A stretch of DNA of 64,000 bases from Candidatus Saccharibacteria bacterium CG_4_10_14_0_2_um_filter_52_9 (GCA_903970515.1 CAJCJA010000055.1:39817-103816); one strand, 5' to 3'; positions 56,025 through 64,000 are shown, counted from the stretch's first letter. Program-made: numbers and translations. The notes: generated by a model not told the origin, from the sequence alone.

Positions 56025-56894
56025 CTATCGCCAGCCCAGAACAACTCTGCCAAGGGTTTCGCTCACCTCGGCGCTGAGCAATCGAGCCAGCGCAGCCATC
56101 GTCATTTCGCCGAAGCTGAAACGGTCCGTCGCGTGAAAACAATTCCAAAGACGGACCAATGTGGCTTCACCTTCAGCGTCGTACAGAGTAGCGACGAGTC
56201 TCTGCCATCGATACTGGTACCAGACGTAGTTAAGTGGACCCATCGGATCATTGCCGCCCGTGTAATGAACTTCGAGATCCTCAAGCGTGCTGTAACCCTC
56301 GGCGCGCATTCGAGCGTCAAGACTCGGACTCTCAGTTCCGACAATGGAAAGCACCTCGAGCGTGTCCATACTCTCCGGTCGCACCTCTGCGACAAATGTG
56401 TGGAGGGCGAGGTTGGCGAAAATCTCGCCGAGCCAGAAGGTTGGCAGCCTGAGATCACCAAGCACTTCGAACGCGTGGCCGAGTTCGTGGATTGTGACGA
56501 GGTCGAAGAAGGGCTGCAGGTCCAAGCCTCCCGCACCGTCGGGGTACGTTCGTAGCAACCTCGAATAGCTGTCGGGCGATGTCTCACGCAAATCTTCGCC
56601 CATGGCATTCCAGAAATTTCCCCGTCCGGCGGGCATTACCACGATGCCGGGGCAGATCTGACCCTCGTCATTATTGAAGAAGGGCAGTCCGTATGGCTGC
56701 CTGCTCGCCCAATCGGCCTCATTGGCCACAATGACGGCAATGTCAGGCTCGACACCGGGGAATAGGTGATCGAAATACTCGTAGGCGTCCGCGGTGACAT
56801 CGGCCAAGAAACGTGCGCGTTCCAGAGACCCGTCGCTATAACGAACATCAAATGGATAACCACCCAGAAGTGCAAGCTCAGATCCCAATGCCAT
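56025..56894 (-). CDS. HExxH metalloprotease-like protein, unknown
   Basis: The 289-residue soluble protein has a zinc motif HELGH (residues about 136-140) followed by WLGEIFANLALHTF, which could supply the third Glu ligand as in gluzincins. I do not recognise the family. The ATG at 56894 has TAGGTT 7 nt upstream. It lies between repeats D and E in the TA island. Confidence 0.7.
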   Translation of the reverse strand: MALGSELALLGGYPFDVRYSDGSLERARFLADVTADAYEYFDHLFPGVEPDIAVIVANEADWASRQPYGLPFFNNDEGQICPGIVVMPAGRGNFWNAMGEDLRETSPDSYSRLLRTYPDGAGGLDLQPFFDLVTIHELGHAFEVLGDLRLPTFWLGEIFANLALHTFVAEVRPESMDTLEVLSIVGTESPSLDARMRAEGYSTLEDLEVHYTGGNDPMGPLNYVWYQYRWQRLVATLYDAEGEATLVRLWNCFHATDRFSFGEMTMAALARLLSAEVSETLGRVVLGWR

Positions 56895-56901
56895 TGGAGT
56901 A

Positions 56902-56907
56902 AACCTA
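56902..56907 (-). promoter_or_regulatory. -10 hexamer of the HExxH gene
   Basis: TAGGTT, 7 nt, then ATG. Confidence 0.4.
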
Positions 56908-56984
56908 ATCTTGAGTTGAATGCCCAGTCACTTGCGACTTAAATGCGACGATCATTGTCAAGTTTGAATTGATCCGTGGATTGC

Positions 56985-57033
56985 TGGTGTCGGAGGCGGT
57001 GTGTGAGTTCACTAGATAGTGGATGAAAAACTG
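56985..57033 (+). repeat. IS-end-like repeat E
   Basis: 49 nt beginning TGGTGTCGGAGGCGGT and ending GGATGAAAAACTG; it is the likely left end of the IS481-type element and the counterpart of repeat B. Confidence 0.7.
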
Positions 57034-57077
57034 ACGGACATCAAGTACACATAGGTTCTCCCAAAAAAGGAGGCCCT

Positions 57078-58001
57078 TTGACCAAGCAAGAACTTCAACG
57101 AGGAGCTGCGCGCCGGCTCGCGATCATCCGCCATTGTGAGGAAATCACCCACAATGTCTCCAAAACCTGTCGTTACTACGGCATCAGTCGAAGCGTCTAC
57201 TACCGGTGGAAGCAACGCTACGACGAACTCGGACCCGACGGACTTGTCGAACGGCATCGCGGTCCGCACCACTGTCCGACGGCCACGAGTCCCGAGGTCG
57301 TGGGCAAGATTATTTATCTGAGGAGCAACTACCACTTCGGGCCCCAGAAAATCTCGATGTACCTGGCGCGCTACCACGGGATAACGGTCTCAACGTCGGG
57401 GGTGTGGCGCATCTTGAAGAAGGCCGACATGAATCGACTGCCGCGCTCGCAGCGCTACAAACCCCACGCCAAGCGCTGGCAACGCTACGAGAAACCCCAG
57501 CCCGGCCACCAGGTCCAGATCGACGTCAAATTCATTGCACCCATTGCTGGCGTGACCACCAAGCGCTTCTACCAATACACCGCGATCGACGACTGCACGC
57601 GACTACGCATCCTCAAACTCTTCGAGCGCAACAACGCCCGGTCAGCAATTCAGTTTGTTGACTTCGTGTGCGAGCGGCTTCCCTTTCGAGTTGAGCGGAT
57701 TCAGACCGACAACGGCGCGGAGTTCCAAAAAGACTTCCACTGGCACGTCCTCGACAAGGGGATCGAACACGTTTACATCCGGCCACGAACACCTCGACTC
57801 AACGGAAAGGTCGAGCGGTCGCATCGCACGGACAACGAGGAGTTCTGTTCACTGCTCCAGGGCATCGTGATCGATGACGCAAATCTCTTCAATGAGAAGA
57901 TCTCCGAATGGGAACGCTTCTACAACTACGATCGGCCGCACGGCTCACTTGGCGGCAACACCCCCTACGAGCGGTTTAAGCAGAAAACAGCCAATGGATG
58001 A
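57078..58001 (+). CDS. IS481-family transposase
   Basis: The 307-residue transposase has an N-terminal helix-turn-helix (VSKTCRYYGISRSVYYRW), a linker and the DDE catalytic domain: Asp in QIDVKFI, Asp in IQTDNGAEF and Glu in GKVERSHRTDNEEF. C-terminal NYDRPHGSLGG is typical. TTG start at 57078 with AAGGAGG 5 nt upstream. The gene looks intact. Confidence 0.93.
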   Translation: MTKQELQRGAARRLAIIRHCEEITHNVSKTCRYYGISRSVYYRWKQRYDELGPDGLVERHRGPHHCPTATSPEVVGKIIYLRSNYHFGPQKISMYLARYHGITVSTSGVWRILKKADMNRLPRSQRYKPHAKRWQRYEKPQPGHQVQIDVKFIAPIAGVTTKRFYQYTAIDDCTRLRILKLFERNNARSAIQFVDFVCERLPFRVERIQTDNGAEFQKDFHWHVLDKGIEHVYIRPRTPRLNGKVERSHRTDNEEFCSLLQGIVIDDANLFNEKISEWERFYNYDRPHGSLGGNTPYERFKQKTANG

Positions 58002-58037
58002 ACCGAGTGTCTTCGGTGTCCGTCAATTGCACACCAG

Positions 58038-58110
58038 CACCCCCAACGGGATTCGAACCCGTGCCGCCACCTTGAAAGGGTGGTGTCCTAGGCCGCTAGA
58101 CGATGGGGGC
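58038..58110 (-). tRNA. tRNA-Glu (anticodon TTC)
   Basis: On the minus strand the acceptor GCCCCCA pairs with TGGGGGT. The anticodon stem CCACC/GGTGG encloses CTTTCAA, giving UUC. T arm ACGGG-TTCGAAT-CCCGT. CCA is not encoded. The 3' end touches the IS right end. Confidence 0.93.
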
Positions 58111-58139
58111 CTGTACTGCAAAACCACAACATTCTGTGG

Positions 58140-58216
58140 TGGTCGGGCTGCCGGGATTTGAACCCGGGACCTCTGCGTCCCGAACGCAGCGCGCTACCAA
58201 GCTGCGCTACAGCCCG
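58140..58216 (-). tRNA. tRNA-Pro (anticodon CGG)
   Basis: Acceptor CGGGCTG/CAGCCCG, anticodon stem CTGCG/CGCAG with loop TTCGGGA, and encoded CCA. It is 29 nt from tRNA-Glu. Confidence 0.95.
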
Positions 58217-58275
58217 CAGCGAGTTCCCCCGCAGCCCGCCAATCCTAGTGCGCGATGGGCACTTGCTCCAGAGTC

Positions 58276-59106
58276 TCAGGCTTCGGCGTCGATTTCGAGG
58301 GGTGCCGGTGGGTGATACTCGATGACGATTTCACTCAGGCGACGTCGCTCGACCGACTGGACTCGAAACGTCCAGTCCCCATGAGCGAACGTGGTGCCGG
58401 CGGCGGGAATGTCGTCGGCGAGGGTGAGGACGAACCCGGCGATCGTGACGTACTCGCCTTCGGGAATCACGACGCCGATTTCCTCTTCGACCCGGTCGAC
58501 GTGCGTTTGTCCGTCGACGAGCCATCGATCCTCTCTGATGCGAACGATCGGGGCGTCTTCGTCATCGTCGAACTCGTCGCTCAGATCGCCGACGAGTTGT
58601 TCGAGGATGTCGCGGATCGAGATGACGCCAGCGACCCCGCCATGTTCGTCAAGCACGATCGCGAAGGTGCGACGTTGCTCTCGGAGTTCTTTCAAGCTCT
58701 CGAGCAGGTCGAGGGTCTCGGGCAACATGAGCGGTCGACGAATCTTTCGCGCTATCTCATTGGCCGTTGGCAGCGTTACGCCCATTGCCCGTTTGGCGCC
58801 CGTACTTCGAAAGAGGTCGTTCACGAAGAGCACCCCTTCCACCTCGTCGAGGTCGCCCACGACCACGGGGAAGCACGAATGACCCGTTTCCCGCACGGCT
58901 TCGGCGAATGCTTCGGGGGTCACCGGGATCGTGAGGTAGTCGACGTCGACGCGCGGCGTCATCACGTCGCGAATCTCGAGTTCGCTGAGCTGGTCGACGC
59001 GGGCGTGAATGGCTTCCGCTTCAGGGGAGTCGACCCTCGCCTCGGGGGTGCTTTGGAAACGCGCGCGGATCCGCGCGAGGCTCGATCGAGGAGGTTGGTC
59101 GCTCAT
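58276..59106 (-). CDS. CorC/TlyC-type CBS-domain protein
   Basis: The 276-residue product has two CBS domains (about residues 47-100 and 112-170; VMTPRVDVDYLTIP, FAIVLDEHGGVAGVISIRDI in part) and the C-terminal CorC domain (LTLADDIPAAGTTFAHGDWTF in part). It lacks the N-terminal membrane domain of full-length transporters, as does CorC. Possible role in Mg or Co efflux. ATG overlaps the receiver gene stop (ATGA). Confidence 0.88.
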   Translation of the reverse strand: MSDQPPRSSLARIRARFQSTPEARVDSPEAEAIHARVDQLSELEIRDVMTPRVDVDYLTIPVTPEAFAEAVRETGHSCFPVVVGDLDEVEGVLFVNDLFRSTGAKRAMGVTLPTANEIARKIRRPLMLPETLDLLESLKELREQRRTFAIVLDEHGGVAGVISIRDILEQLVGDLSDEFDDDEDAPIVRIREDRWLVDGQTHVDRVEEEIGVVIPEGEYVTIAGFVLTLADDIPAAGTTFAHGDWTFRVQSVERRRLSEIVIEYHPPAPLEIDAEA

Positions 59107-59534
59107 TCAGGAAGTGCGCTGGCCGCGCGAACCGTGGCGGGACGGTACGTCTCGTCCTCGTATTCCTCGCCACACAGGAGTGCGCGTACCGCGGTTCGGA
59201 CCCGAAGCGGATCGAGAGGTTTCACGACAAATCCTTCTGCGCCACTGCGCCGAGCGAGAAAGACGTCGGGACGGCGGTCAAGCAGCATCAAGACCGCGAC
59301 CGGTTCGGACGCGCCGTAGGACTCCTCGTGGCGCAGGTCCATACAGATGGCCATCCCCCCCATTGAGCCAATCTGCATGTCGAGGATCACGAGGTCGACG
59401 TCACCGCGATGGACCCGAGCGCGAACGTCGCGACCGTTCGACACCTCTTCTATGAAAAGTTCAGGTCCCTCGAGCATCGTTCGAAGCTCGTGGCGCAGCG
59501 AGGAGAGATCACTCGCGAGCAGTACCGTAGCCAC
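59103..59534 (-). CDS. Stand-alone response-regulator receiver domain
   Basis: The 143-residue product is a CheY-like domain with the phosphoacceptor candidate Asp52 (LVILDMQ) and Lys105 (FVVKPLD). An N-terminal single Asp replaces the usual acidic pair. The tail of about 30 residues has no output domain. GTG at 59534 has TACGCT 7 nt upstream. No kinase lies nearby. Confidence 0.78.
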   Translation of the reverse strand: MATVLLASDLSSLRHELRTMLEGPELFIEEVSNGRDVRARVHRGDVDLVILDMQIGSMGGMAICMDLRHEESYGASEPVAVLMLLDRRPDVFLARRSGAEGFVVKPLDPLRVRTAVRALLCGEEYEDETYRPATVRAASALPE

Positions 59535-59541
59535 ACGACGA

Positions 59542-59547
59542 AGCGTA
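59542..59547 (-). promoter_or_regulatory. -10 hexamer of the receiver gene
   Basis: TACGCT, 7 nt, then GTG. Confidence 0.45.
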
Positions 59548-59646
59548 GCAAGGTCGTCGGAACAGTCCAATTCCTGACAAAAGACATCTTGATAGCGGGC
59601 GCACGACTCTGTATCCTGCGGTCAAGGTCGAGCCGGGGGAGATGGA

Positions 59647-59895
59647 ATGTCGACTGCTCCAGTGGATTGGTCAGACGCGGCCGCGTGTCGCGGGAGCGAA
59701 GGGTCACTCTTCTTTTCGCCAGAAGTCTCTGAGAGGAAAGAGGACCGTCACGAACGCGAGTTCCTCGCCAAGCGATTGTGCTCGGAGTGTTCGGTGCGCG
59801 GCGAGTGCCTCGAAGCCGCGCTCGAGCGGCACGAGACCTACGGCATTTGGGGCGGGCTCAACGAACTCGAGCGCAGGGCGTTACTCAGAACGTGA
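59647..59895 (+). CDS. WhiB-family Fe-S transcriptional regulator
   Basis: The 82-residue protein has the four cluster cysteines at 14, 45, 48 and 54 and the signature GIWGG at 66-70. WhiB proteins are specific to actinobacteria and their phages and bind sigma factors. GGGGGAG precedes the ATG. The end overlaps the convergent VKOR gene by 15 nt. Confidence 0.93.
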   Translation: MSTAPVDWSDAAACRGSEGSLFFSPEVSERKEDRHEREFLAKRLCSECSVRGECLEAALERHETYGIWGGLNELERRALLRT

Positions 59896-60354
59896 CGTGC
59901 CCCAGCCGAGCTGCGTGGGGCACACAATCGCCATGATGACGAACAGAATGAACGTGATGACGTGCACGCCGGTGCAGTAGAGACAGATGTTCTTGATGAT
60001 GAGCAGCTCGGCACTGAGGAGCCACAAGACGAAACACATCGATCCAATGACGATGACGAAGCGAGCCACGTGCACCCAATAGTTCTTCAGGTGCCAAGCC
60101 CACGGCGAGTTGATCACGCATAAGACGCTGTAGCCACAAAGCCCCAACACCGCGACGGGGATTCCCAAGAAGTACGACTGCGCTGACGTCGTGACCTTCG
60201 CGCAATTGACGAATCCGGAGTCAGAACAGAAGAGGTCTTGGGTCCCGTTGAAGTGGGCGTTGGTCAGATAGATCGAGATCGCCAATCCAACCAGACTGAA
60301 GAAGAAGGTGCTGTAGATCGCCCAACGGGGAACGGGCGCGACGCTTCGTGTCAT
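59881..60354 (-). CDS. VKOR-family disulfide reductase
   Basis: The 157-residue membrane protein has about four to five helices, the redox pair CLYC (in NICLYCTGVH) and the loop cysteines CSDSGFVNC. Bacterial VKOR oxidises a partner thioredoxin-like protein. It begins directly after the DUF929 stop. Confidence 0.88.
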   Translation of the reverse strand: MTRSVAPVPRWAIYSTFFFSLVGLAISIYLTNAHFNGTQDLFCSDSGFVNCAKVTTSAQSYFLGIPVAVLGLCGYSVLCVINSPWAWHLKNYWVHVARFVIVIGSMCFVLWLLSAELLIIKNICLYCTGVHVITFILFVIMAIVCPTQLGWGTSRSE

Positions 60355-61290
60355 CTAGATTTTCATTGCCTTTTTCGCCGCTAGGACGCCCGCTGACGTG
60401 CACACGTTGCTCGGCATCTGACCGGTCACCGAACAGATCGCCGCTGTCAAGTAGTTCGCCGAGGTGATGATCGCTTCGGTCACCGGACTCGTCGTCGTCT
60501 GCAGGGCCTGGGCGATAGACGTGCGACTGAGGCTCTGCAATGTGGCGGGGGTGTAACTCGCACCAGAGACGAGGAACTTGTTGCCGATGGACATGAAAGG
60601 AATCGACCCGTCATCGCTCGACGACAAGCCCTTTATATAGGTCGACGTATCGTATTTGTCGAACAACGCCTTTTCGCTGGCGCTGGGCGTTTGCAGGGTG
60701 CCGTAGGCGCCGGTACTCGAGTCATAGACGTTGGTCTCAGTCTCCACACTCTTGAAGACGAGGTAGGGCGAGGTGTACTTCGACTTGAGGAAGGTGAAAG
60801 TGGGCGTACTCGGGTAGACGTCACTGGATGAACTCGTCATATTGCCGAGTCCCGACCACTTGCCAAAGCGGCTCAGGGCGATTATTACTGGCCAGCGCTG
60901 AGCGGCACAGAATGGACAGTACTCAGCGCCGAGGTAGAACACTTCCGGCACCGTTTTTCCATTGGCGTCGGTCGCGGTCAGTGCGGGTTGTCCGGCGAGG
61001 GCTTGCGGCGGGGAGACCGGGGACACGGGTGAGTCGACGCCAATCGTGTTGAACACTGACGCCGGAATCGTCGTGAGTTCAGCGACCGTCGCAGCGTCAG
61101 TCGCTTGGAAGCTTGACGTACCCGATGTCGTGGCAGAACCACTGGTGACCTTGATGACGACGAGCGCCGCGACGACCACCACGACCAGTCCTACGGCGAT
61201 CCACGTGAAGAGCCCGACCGGACGTCCCTTCGAGACCTTCGCGGCGGGTTTCCTCGCTACCTGTTTCCTCGCTGCTGGTTTCTTTGCCAC
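60355..61290 (-). CDS. DUF929 thioredoxin-like membrane protein
   Basis: The 311-residue protein has a lysine-rich cytoplasmic start, one membrane segment (about residues 28-48) and an extracytoplasmic domain with [12 protein letters not shown], a CxxC site. The later cysteines (CSVTG, CTSAG) are also present. It is likely the partner of the adjacent VKOR in disulfide formation. Confidence 0.83.
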   Translation of the reverse strand: MAKKPAARKQVARKPAAKVSKGRPVGLFTWIAVGLVVVVVAALVVIKVTSGSATTSGTSSFQATDAATVAELTTIPASVFNTIGVDSPVSPVSPPQALAGQPALTATDANGKTVPEVFYLGAEYCPFCAAQRWPVIIALSRFGKWSGLGNMTSSSSDVYPSTPTFTFLKSKYTSPYLVFKSVETETNVYDSSTGAYGTLQTPSASEKALFDKYDTSTYIKGLSSSDDGSIPFMSIGNKFLVSGASYTPATLQSLSRTSIAQALQTTTSPVTEAIITSANYLTAAICSVTGQMPSNVCTSAGVLAAKKAMKI

Positions 61291-61366
61291 GCCGCTCCTT
61301 GTGCCTTAGAGACTCCAAACTTACTAGAACTGGTCTGGAGGCCGGTCCGAGTCAACGGTATCTGGG

Positions 61367-61372
61367 TAGTTT
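61367..61372 (+). promoter_or_regulatory. -10 hexamer of the Nudix gene
   Basis: TAGTTT, 5 nt, then ATG at 61378. Confidence 0.4.
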
Positions 61373-61377
61373 GCTCT

Positions 61378-62169
61378 ATGGCCGAAATTCTCGTTCCCCG
61401 TCCGGCTGCGACGGTGGTGACGCTGCGCGAGCGAGAAAATGGTTACGAAATTCTTATGCTCAAACGCAACGTTTTGAGCGATTTCGTGGGCGGTGCATAC
61501 GTTTTCCCGGGTGGGGCCGTCGACGAAGCCGACGCGGGCGATCTCGCCCAGGCGCTCAGTGTGGGCATGACCGACGAGTCGTGCTCGAAAGTACTCTCGC
61601 TGCCGAGCGGTGGCCTCGCCTACTACGTCGCTTGTCTGCGCGAGCTCTTCGAAGAGGGCGGGCTGCTCATCGTCTGTGACGAGGACGGCAACGGCATCGA
61701 CATCAAGGATCGTGTGCTGGTGGACCGACTCAATCGCGAACGAATCTCGGTGAACGACGGCGAGCTGGGTTTCGTCGAGATGTTGGCGCGCGAGCATCTC
61801 TTTCTGGACCTACGCAACGTTGCGTACTTGGCGCACTGGATTACGCCGATCGGACCGCCGCGTCGCTACGACACTCGATTCTTCGTGACCGTCGCGCCGA
61901 CCGGCCAGCACGCCGACCACGACAATCATGAGACGGTGGCCTCGAGGTGGCTACGACCTCACGACGCGCTCGCGATGCGCGAACGCGGTGAACTCGACTT
62001 GTTGTTGCCGACGGTGCGGATCCTGCAGAGTGTCGTGAACTTCGAGAGTGCTCAGGCGGTGGTGGACCACGCCAACGCGCTCAAGGACATTCCGCGCACG
62101 GAACCTCGCATCATCGAGCGCGACGGTCGCGTCGAGATCCTCCTGCCGGGCGACGACGGTTACGTCTAG
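61378..62169 (+). CDS. Nudix hydrolase, NUDT19-like
   Basis: The 263-residue protein has VFPGGAVDEAD and CLRELFEEGGLL, a Nudix box with a long insert between them as in NUDT7/19-type coenzyme A hydrolases. The substrate is not certain. Its stop interlocks with that of mrp. Confidence 0.84.
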   Translation: MAEILVPRPAATVVTLRERENGYEILMLKRNVLSDFVGGAYVFPGGAVDEADAGDLAQALSVGMTDESCSKVLSLPSGGLAYYVACLRELFEEGGLLIVCDEDGNGIDIKDRVLVDRLNRERISVNDGELGFVEMLAREHLFLDLRNVAYLAHWITPIGPPRRYDTRFFVTVAPTGQHADHDNHETVASRWLRPHDALAMRERGELDLLLPTVRILQSVVNFESAQAVVDHANALKDIPRTEPRIIERDGRVEILLPGDDGYV

Positions 62170-63299
62170 ACCCGCACGCTTCGCTCGAGCGCGTCGAGCA
62201 TTCGAGCGCTGCAGCCAATCGCCCCCGGGGGCGGCGCGACGTCGGTGACGATGCGCTTGGCGAGTTGATGAAAGACCCCCTCGGGTCCTTCGAGCAGCAC
62301 GGCGGGTTCACCTCGGTCGCCACCTTCACCAATCGCGGGACGCAGTTCGATCTCGCTGAGCAGGGGCACCATGAGTTGCGTAGCGAGTTCACGCCCACCA
62401 CCTTCGCCAAAGAGTGCGTGGCGCACGCCACACGAGCAGAGGAATCCACTCATGTTCTCGACGACGCCGAGCACGCGAATGTTGGATTTACGCGCGAAGT
62501 CCGCGGCGCGCTGGGCGACTCGTTGGGCCGCGCGCGATGGGGTCGTGACGAGGATCTGGCCCATCTGAGGAAGGAGGCGCGCGAGGGTCATCGCGATGTC
62601 GCCGGTACCGGGCGGCGTGTCAATTAACAGGTAGTCAATATCGGACCAGTTGGCGTCCTCGATGAACTGGGCGACGGCCTTTTGGACGATCAATCCACGC
62701 CATAACAACGCCTGATCCTCGTCAGCGAGCAGGCCCATCGACAGTAGTTTTACGACGCCGTCGCCGAACGGTCGCTCGATGGGCTGCATCTTTCCGCCGC
62801 GTGCTTGCAACTCGCCCTCGATACCGAGCAGGCGAGAGAGCGAGAAGCCCCAGATGTCGGCGTCCAGCACGCCTACTCGAAAGCCTCGTTGGGCGATCGC
62901 GACCGCCAGATTCGCTGTGATCGACGACTTTCCGACGCCCCCTTTGCCCGAGGCGATCATGAGCACGGGGGTCTGGTACGGGATCGACGTGAGTGGCGCG
63001 CGCGCCTGGGCGAAGGCGCGAGCCTTCTTCATCAACTCGGTCTTGGCGTCGGCGTCGAGCACGCCCATGACCAACTCGACCGACGTCACCTCATCGATCG
63101 CGAGCGACGCCTCGCGAACGTCGCGCTCGATTTGGGCGCGCAACGGGCAACCCGAGGTGGTGAGGGCAATCTCGATTCGGGCGTTTCCGGACGGGTCAAT
63201 CGTGATCTCGCCCACCATGCCGAGTTCGACGATGGACGCGCCAAGTTCGGGGTCGAGCACTTGGGCGAGGCGTTGGCGAAGGGTGTCGACCGAGGACAT
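62166..63299 (-). CDS. mrp: Iron-sulfur carrier ATPase Mrp
   Basis: The 377-residue protein has an N-terminal MIP18/DUF59 domain (about 1-85), the deviant Walker A SGKGGVGKSS, and DTPPGTGD. The conserved CxxC of Mrp/ApbC is altered to CSC (FLCSCGVR). ATG at 63299 has TAGCGT 6 nt upstream. Confidence 0.92.
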   Translation of the reverse strand: MSSVDTLRQRLAQVLDPELGASIVELGMVGEITIDPSGNARIEIALTTSGCPLRAQIERDVREASLAIDEVTSVELVMGVLDADAKTELMKKARAFAQARAPLTSIPYQTPVLMIASGKGGVGKSSITANLAVAIAQRGFRVGVLDADIWGFSLSRLLGIEGELQARGGKMQPIERPFGDGVVKLLSMGLLADEDQALLWRGLIVQKAVAQFIEDANWSDIDYLLIDTPPGTGDIAMTLARLLPQMGQILVTTPSRAAQRVAQRAADFARKSNIRVLGVVENMSGFLCSCGVRHALFGEGGGRELATQLMVPLLSEIELRPAIGEGGDRGEPAVLLEGPEGVFHQLAKRIVTDVAPPPGAIGCSARMLDALERSVRV

Positions 63300-63305
63300 G
63301 TAGTG

Positions 63306-63311
63306 ACGCTA
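63306..63311 (-). promoter_or_regulatory. -10 hexamer of mrp
   Basis: TAGCGT, 6 nt, then ATG. Confidence 0.45.
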
Positions 63312-63385
63312 CCGGTCAACGAAAGGGGGGTGTTCAAGATCGGTTTCCTTCGCTACCATGGGGGAAGGACTTTTGGAGGAACTAC

Positions 63386-63760
63386 ATGTCAAACGCCACT
63401 ACGACCAGCGTCAGTCTGACCAAGAAGGACGCCGATCCGATCACCTTGACCGAGATCGCCGCCGTGAAGGTGGGCGAATTGATCGCGGCGGAGGGTGTCG
63501 ACGAGGTGCTCGCGCTTCGCGTCGCGGTGAAGCCGGGTGGATGTTCGGGGTTCAACTACGACATGTTCTTCGACTCAGAATTCAGCGATGACGACGTCAT
63601 GCGTGAATTTAACGGCGTAAAGGTCGTCGTCGACGCCTCGAGCGCGGAGTTGCTCGTTGGTTCGACGCTGGACTACTCGGACTCGCTGCAGGGTGCCGGA
63701 TTCCACATCTCGAACCCGAACGCCACGCGTACCTGCGGTTGCGGCAACTCTTTTAGTTAG
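63386..63760 (+). CDS. erpA: A-type iron-sulfur carrier (HesB/ErpA)
   Basis: The 124-residue carrier has the three cysteines in PGGCSGFNY and TCGCGNSF. GGAGG precedes the ATG by 7 nt. Position beside mrp supports a role in Fe-S delivery. Confidence 0.93.
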   Translation: MSNATTTSVSLTKKDADPITLTEIAAVKVGELIAAEGVDEVLALRVAVKPGGCSGFNYDMFFDSEFSDDDVMREFNGVKVVVDASSAELLVGSTLDYSDSLQGAGFHISNPNATRTCGCGNSFS

Positions 63761-63767
63761 TCGCGGC

Positions 63768-64000
63768 GTGAAGCCGGTTGGCCCGTATTCTCCCTGGCGA
63801 CGCGCCGGTGACTTCGTGATCATCTCCGGACAGTTGGGTTTGCTGCCCGGTCATGACGCCCCGACGATGGTAGAAGGTGGCGCGTCGGAACAACTGGCGC
63901 AGGCGTTGGGCAACGCGCGGCTCGTGTTGAGCGAAGGGGGCGCCACGTTCGATCAAGTCGTCAAGGCCACGCTGTTCCTCGTCGACATGGACGATTTCGC
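63768..64000 (+). CDS. ridA: RidA-family protein, 5' part
   Basis: GTG at 63768, 7 nt after the erpA stop, opens a frame that runs off the right edge (77 codons seen). It has VGPYSPWRRAGDFVIISGQLG and NARLVLSEGG (first in part), the start of the RidA enamine/imine deaminase family. The catalytic Arg lies beyond the window. Confidence 0.87.
   Translation, partial: MKPVGPYSPWRRAGDFVIISGQLGLLPGHDAPTMVEGGASEQLAQALGNARLVLSEGGATFDQVVKATLFLVDMDDF

Larger units (their letters stand above)
56985..58036 (+). mobile_element. IS481-type insertion sequence, probably complete
   Basis: It contains one transposase gene. An inner inverted repeat is clear: AACTGACGGACATCAAG at 57029-57045 and, on the other strand near 58028-58011, AATTGACGGACACCGAAG. 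TGGTGT occurs at 56985-56990 and inverted at 58031-58036, so I take these as outer ends. No target-site duplication is obvious. The right end is 1 nt from tRNA-Glu. Confidence 0.75.

Overview
The window looks like a chromosomal segment of a high-GC actinobacterium, most likely from the Acidimicrobiia or a nearby lineage. The pointers are a WhiB-type Fe-S regulator, a DUF929 plus VKOR disulfide pair, a class II trp arrangement split around trpD, very tight ATGA/GTGA gene overlaps, and frequent GTG and TTG starts. At least eighteen genes carry a TAnnnT hexamer 5-7 nt before the start codon, which suggests leaderless mRNAs are common here. The class assignment is inference; the phylum is well supported.

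Layout. 1-7620 (minus): glutamate synthase gltB-gltD, an acyl-CoA ligase and the beginning of an unknown gene. 7700-9239 (plus): thiO, thiS, an unannotated 51-residue ORF and tRNA-Pro(GGG). 9256-12997 (minus): sulfate ABC transporter sbp-cysT-cysW-cysA, with a strong hairpin at the sbp/cysT junction. 13171-13429: remnant of a fumarylacetoacetate-hydrolase gene. 13693-17877: an FAD amine oxidase, acetyl-CoA synthetase and a SatP-type acetate carrier with a CRP-like palindrome upstream. 18079-22567: trpC-F-B-A (minus) and divergent trpD (plus). 22564-25938 (minus): radical-SAM DUF512 protein, der, a zinc-ribbon membrane protein and a gamma-carbonic anhydrase. 25988-28409 (plus): ispH, an HD-domain protein and a GT2 glycosyltransferase. 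28406-34469 (minus): a core operon scpA-scpB-rluB-aroH-tyrA-aroA-cmk-plsC. 34526-41658: trpS (plus), then M50 protease, xerD, Nudix, pyrG, recN and nadK (minus).

41781-53381 is a looser, more accessory stretch: methyltransferases, DUF1543 and DUF3291 proteins, a large Ig-repeat surface protein, a cation exchanger, a haem-oxygenase-like diiron protein, a HemK relative, a VOC protein, a SIMPL protein and an SRPBCC protein. 53541-58036 is a clear mobile island: three type II toxin-antitoxin pairs (RHH-Doc, Phd-VapC, RelB-RelE), an HExxH protein, an orphan ORF, five IS-end-like repeats and an IS481-type element that abuts tRNA-Glu(UUC). tRNA-Pro(CGG) follows. 58276-64000 returns to core genes: CorC-like CBS protein, receiver domain, whiB, VKOR, DUF929, Nudix, Mrp, ErpA-type Fe-S carrier and the start of a RidA gene.

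Working together: the trp and aro/tyr groups cover most of the aromatic pathway from 5-enolpyruvylshikimate-3-phosphate synthesis on, but trpE/G are absent. Acs plus SatP form an acetate-uptake unit. ScpAB, XerD and RecN serve chromosome organisation and repair. VKOR and DUF929 probably form a disulfide-generating couple. Mrp and ErpA serve Fe-S assembly. The most unusual material is the toxin-antitoxin island with its repeats, the leaderless promoter pattern, the ThiS protein with one residue beyond Gly-Gly, and the hairpin inside the first codons of cysT.
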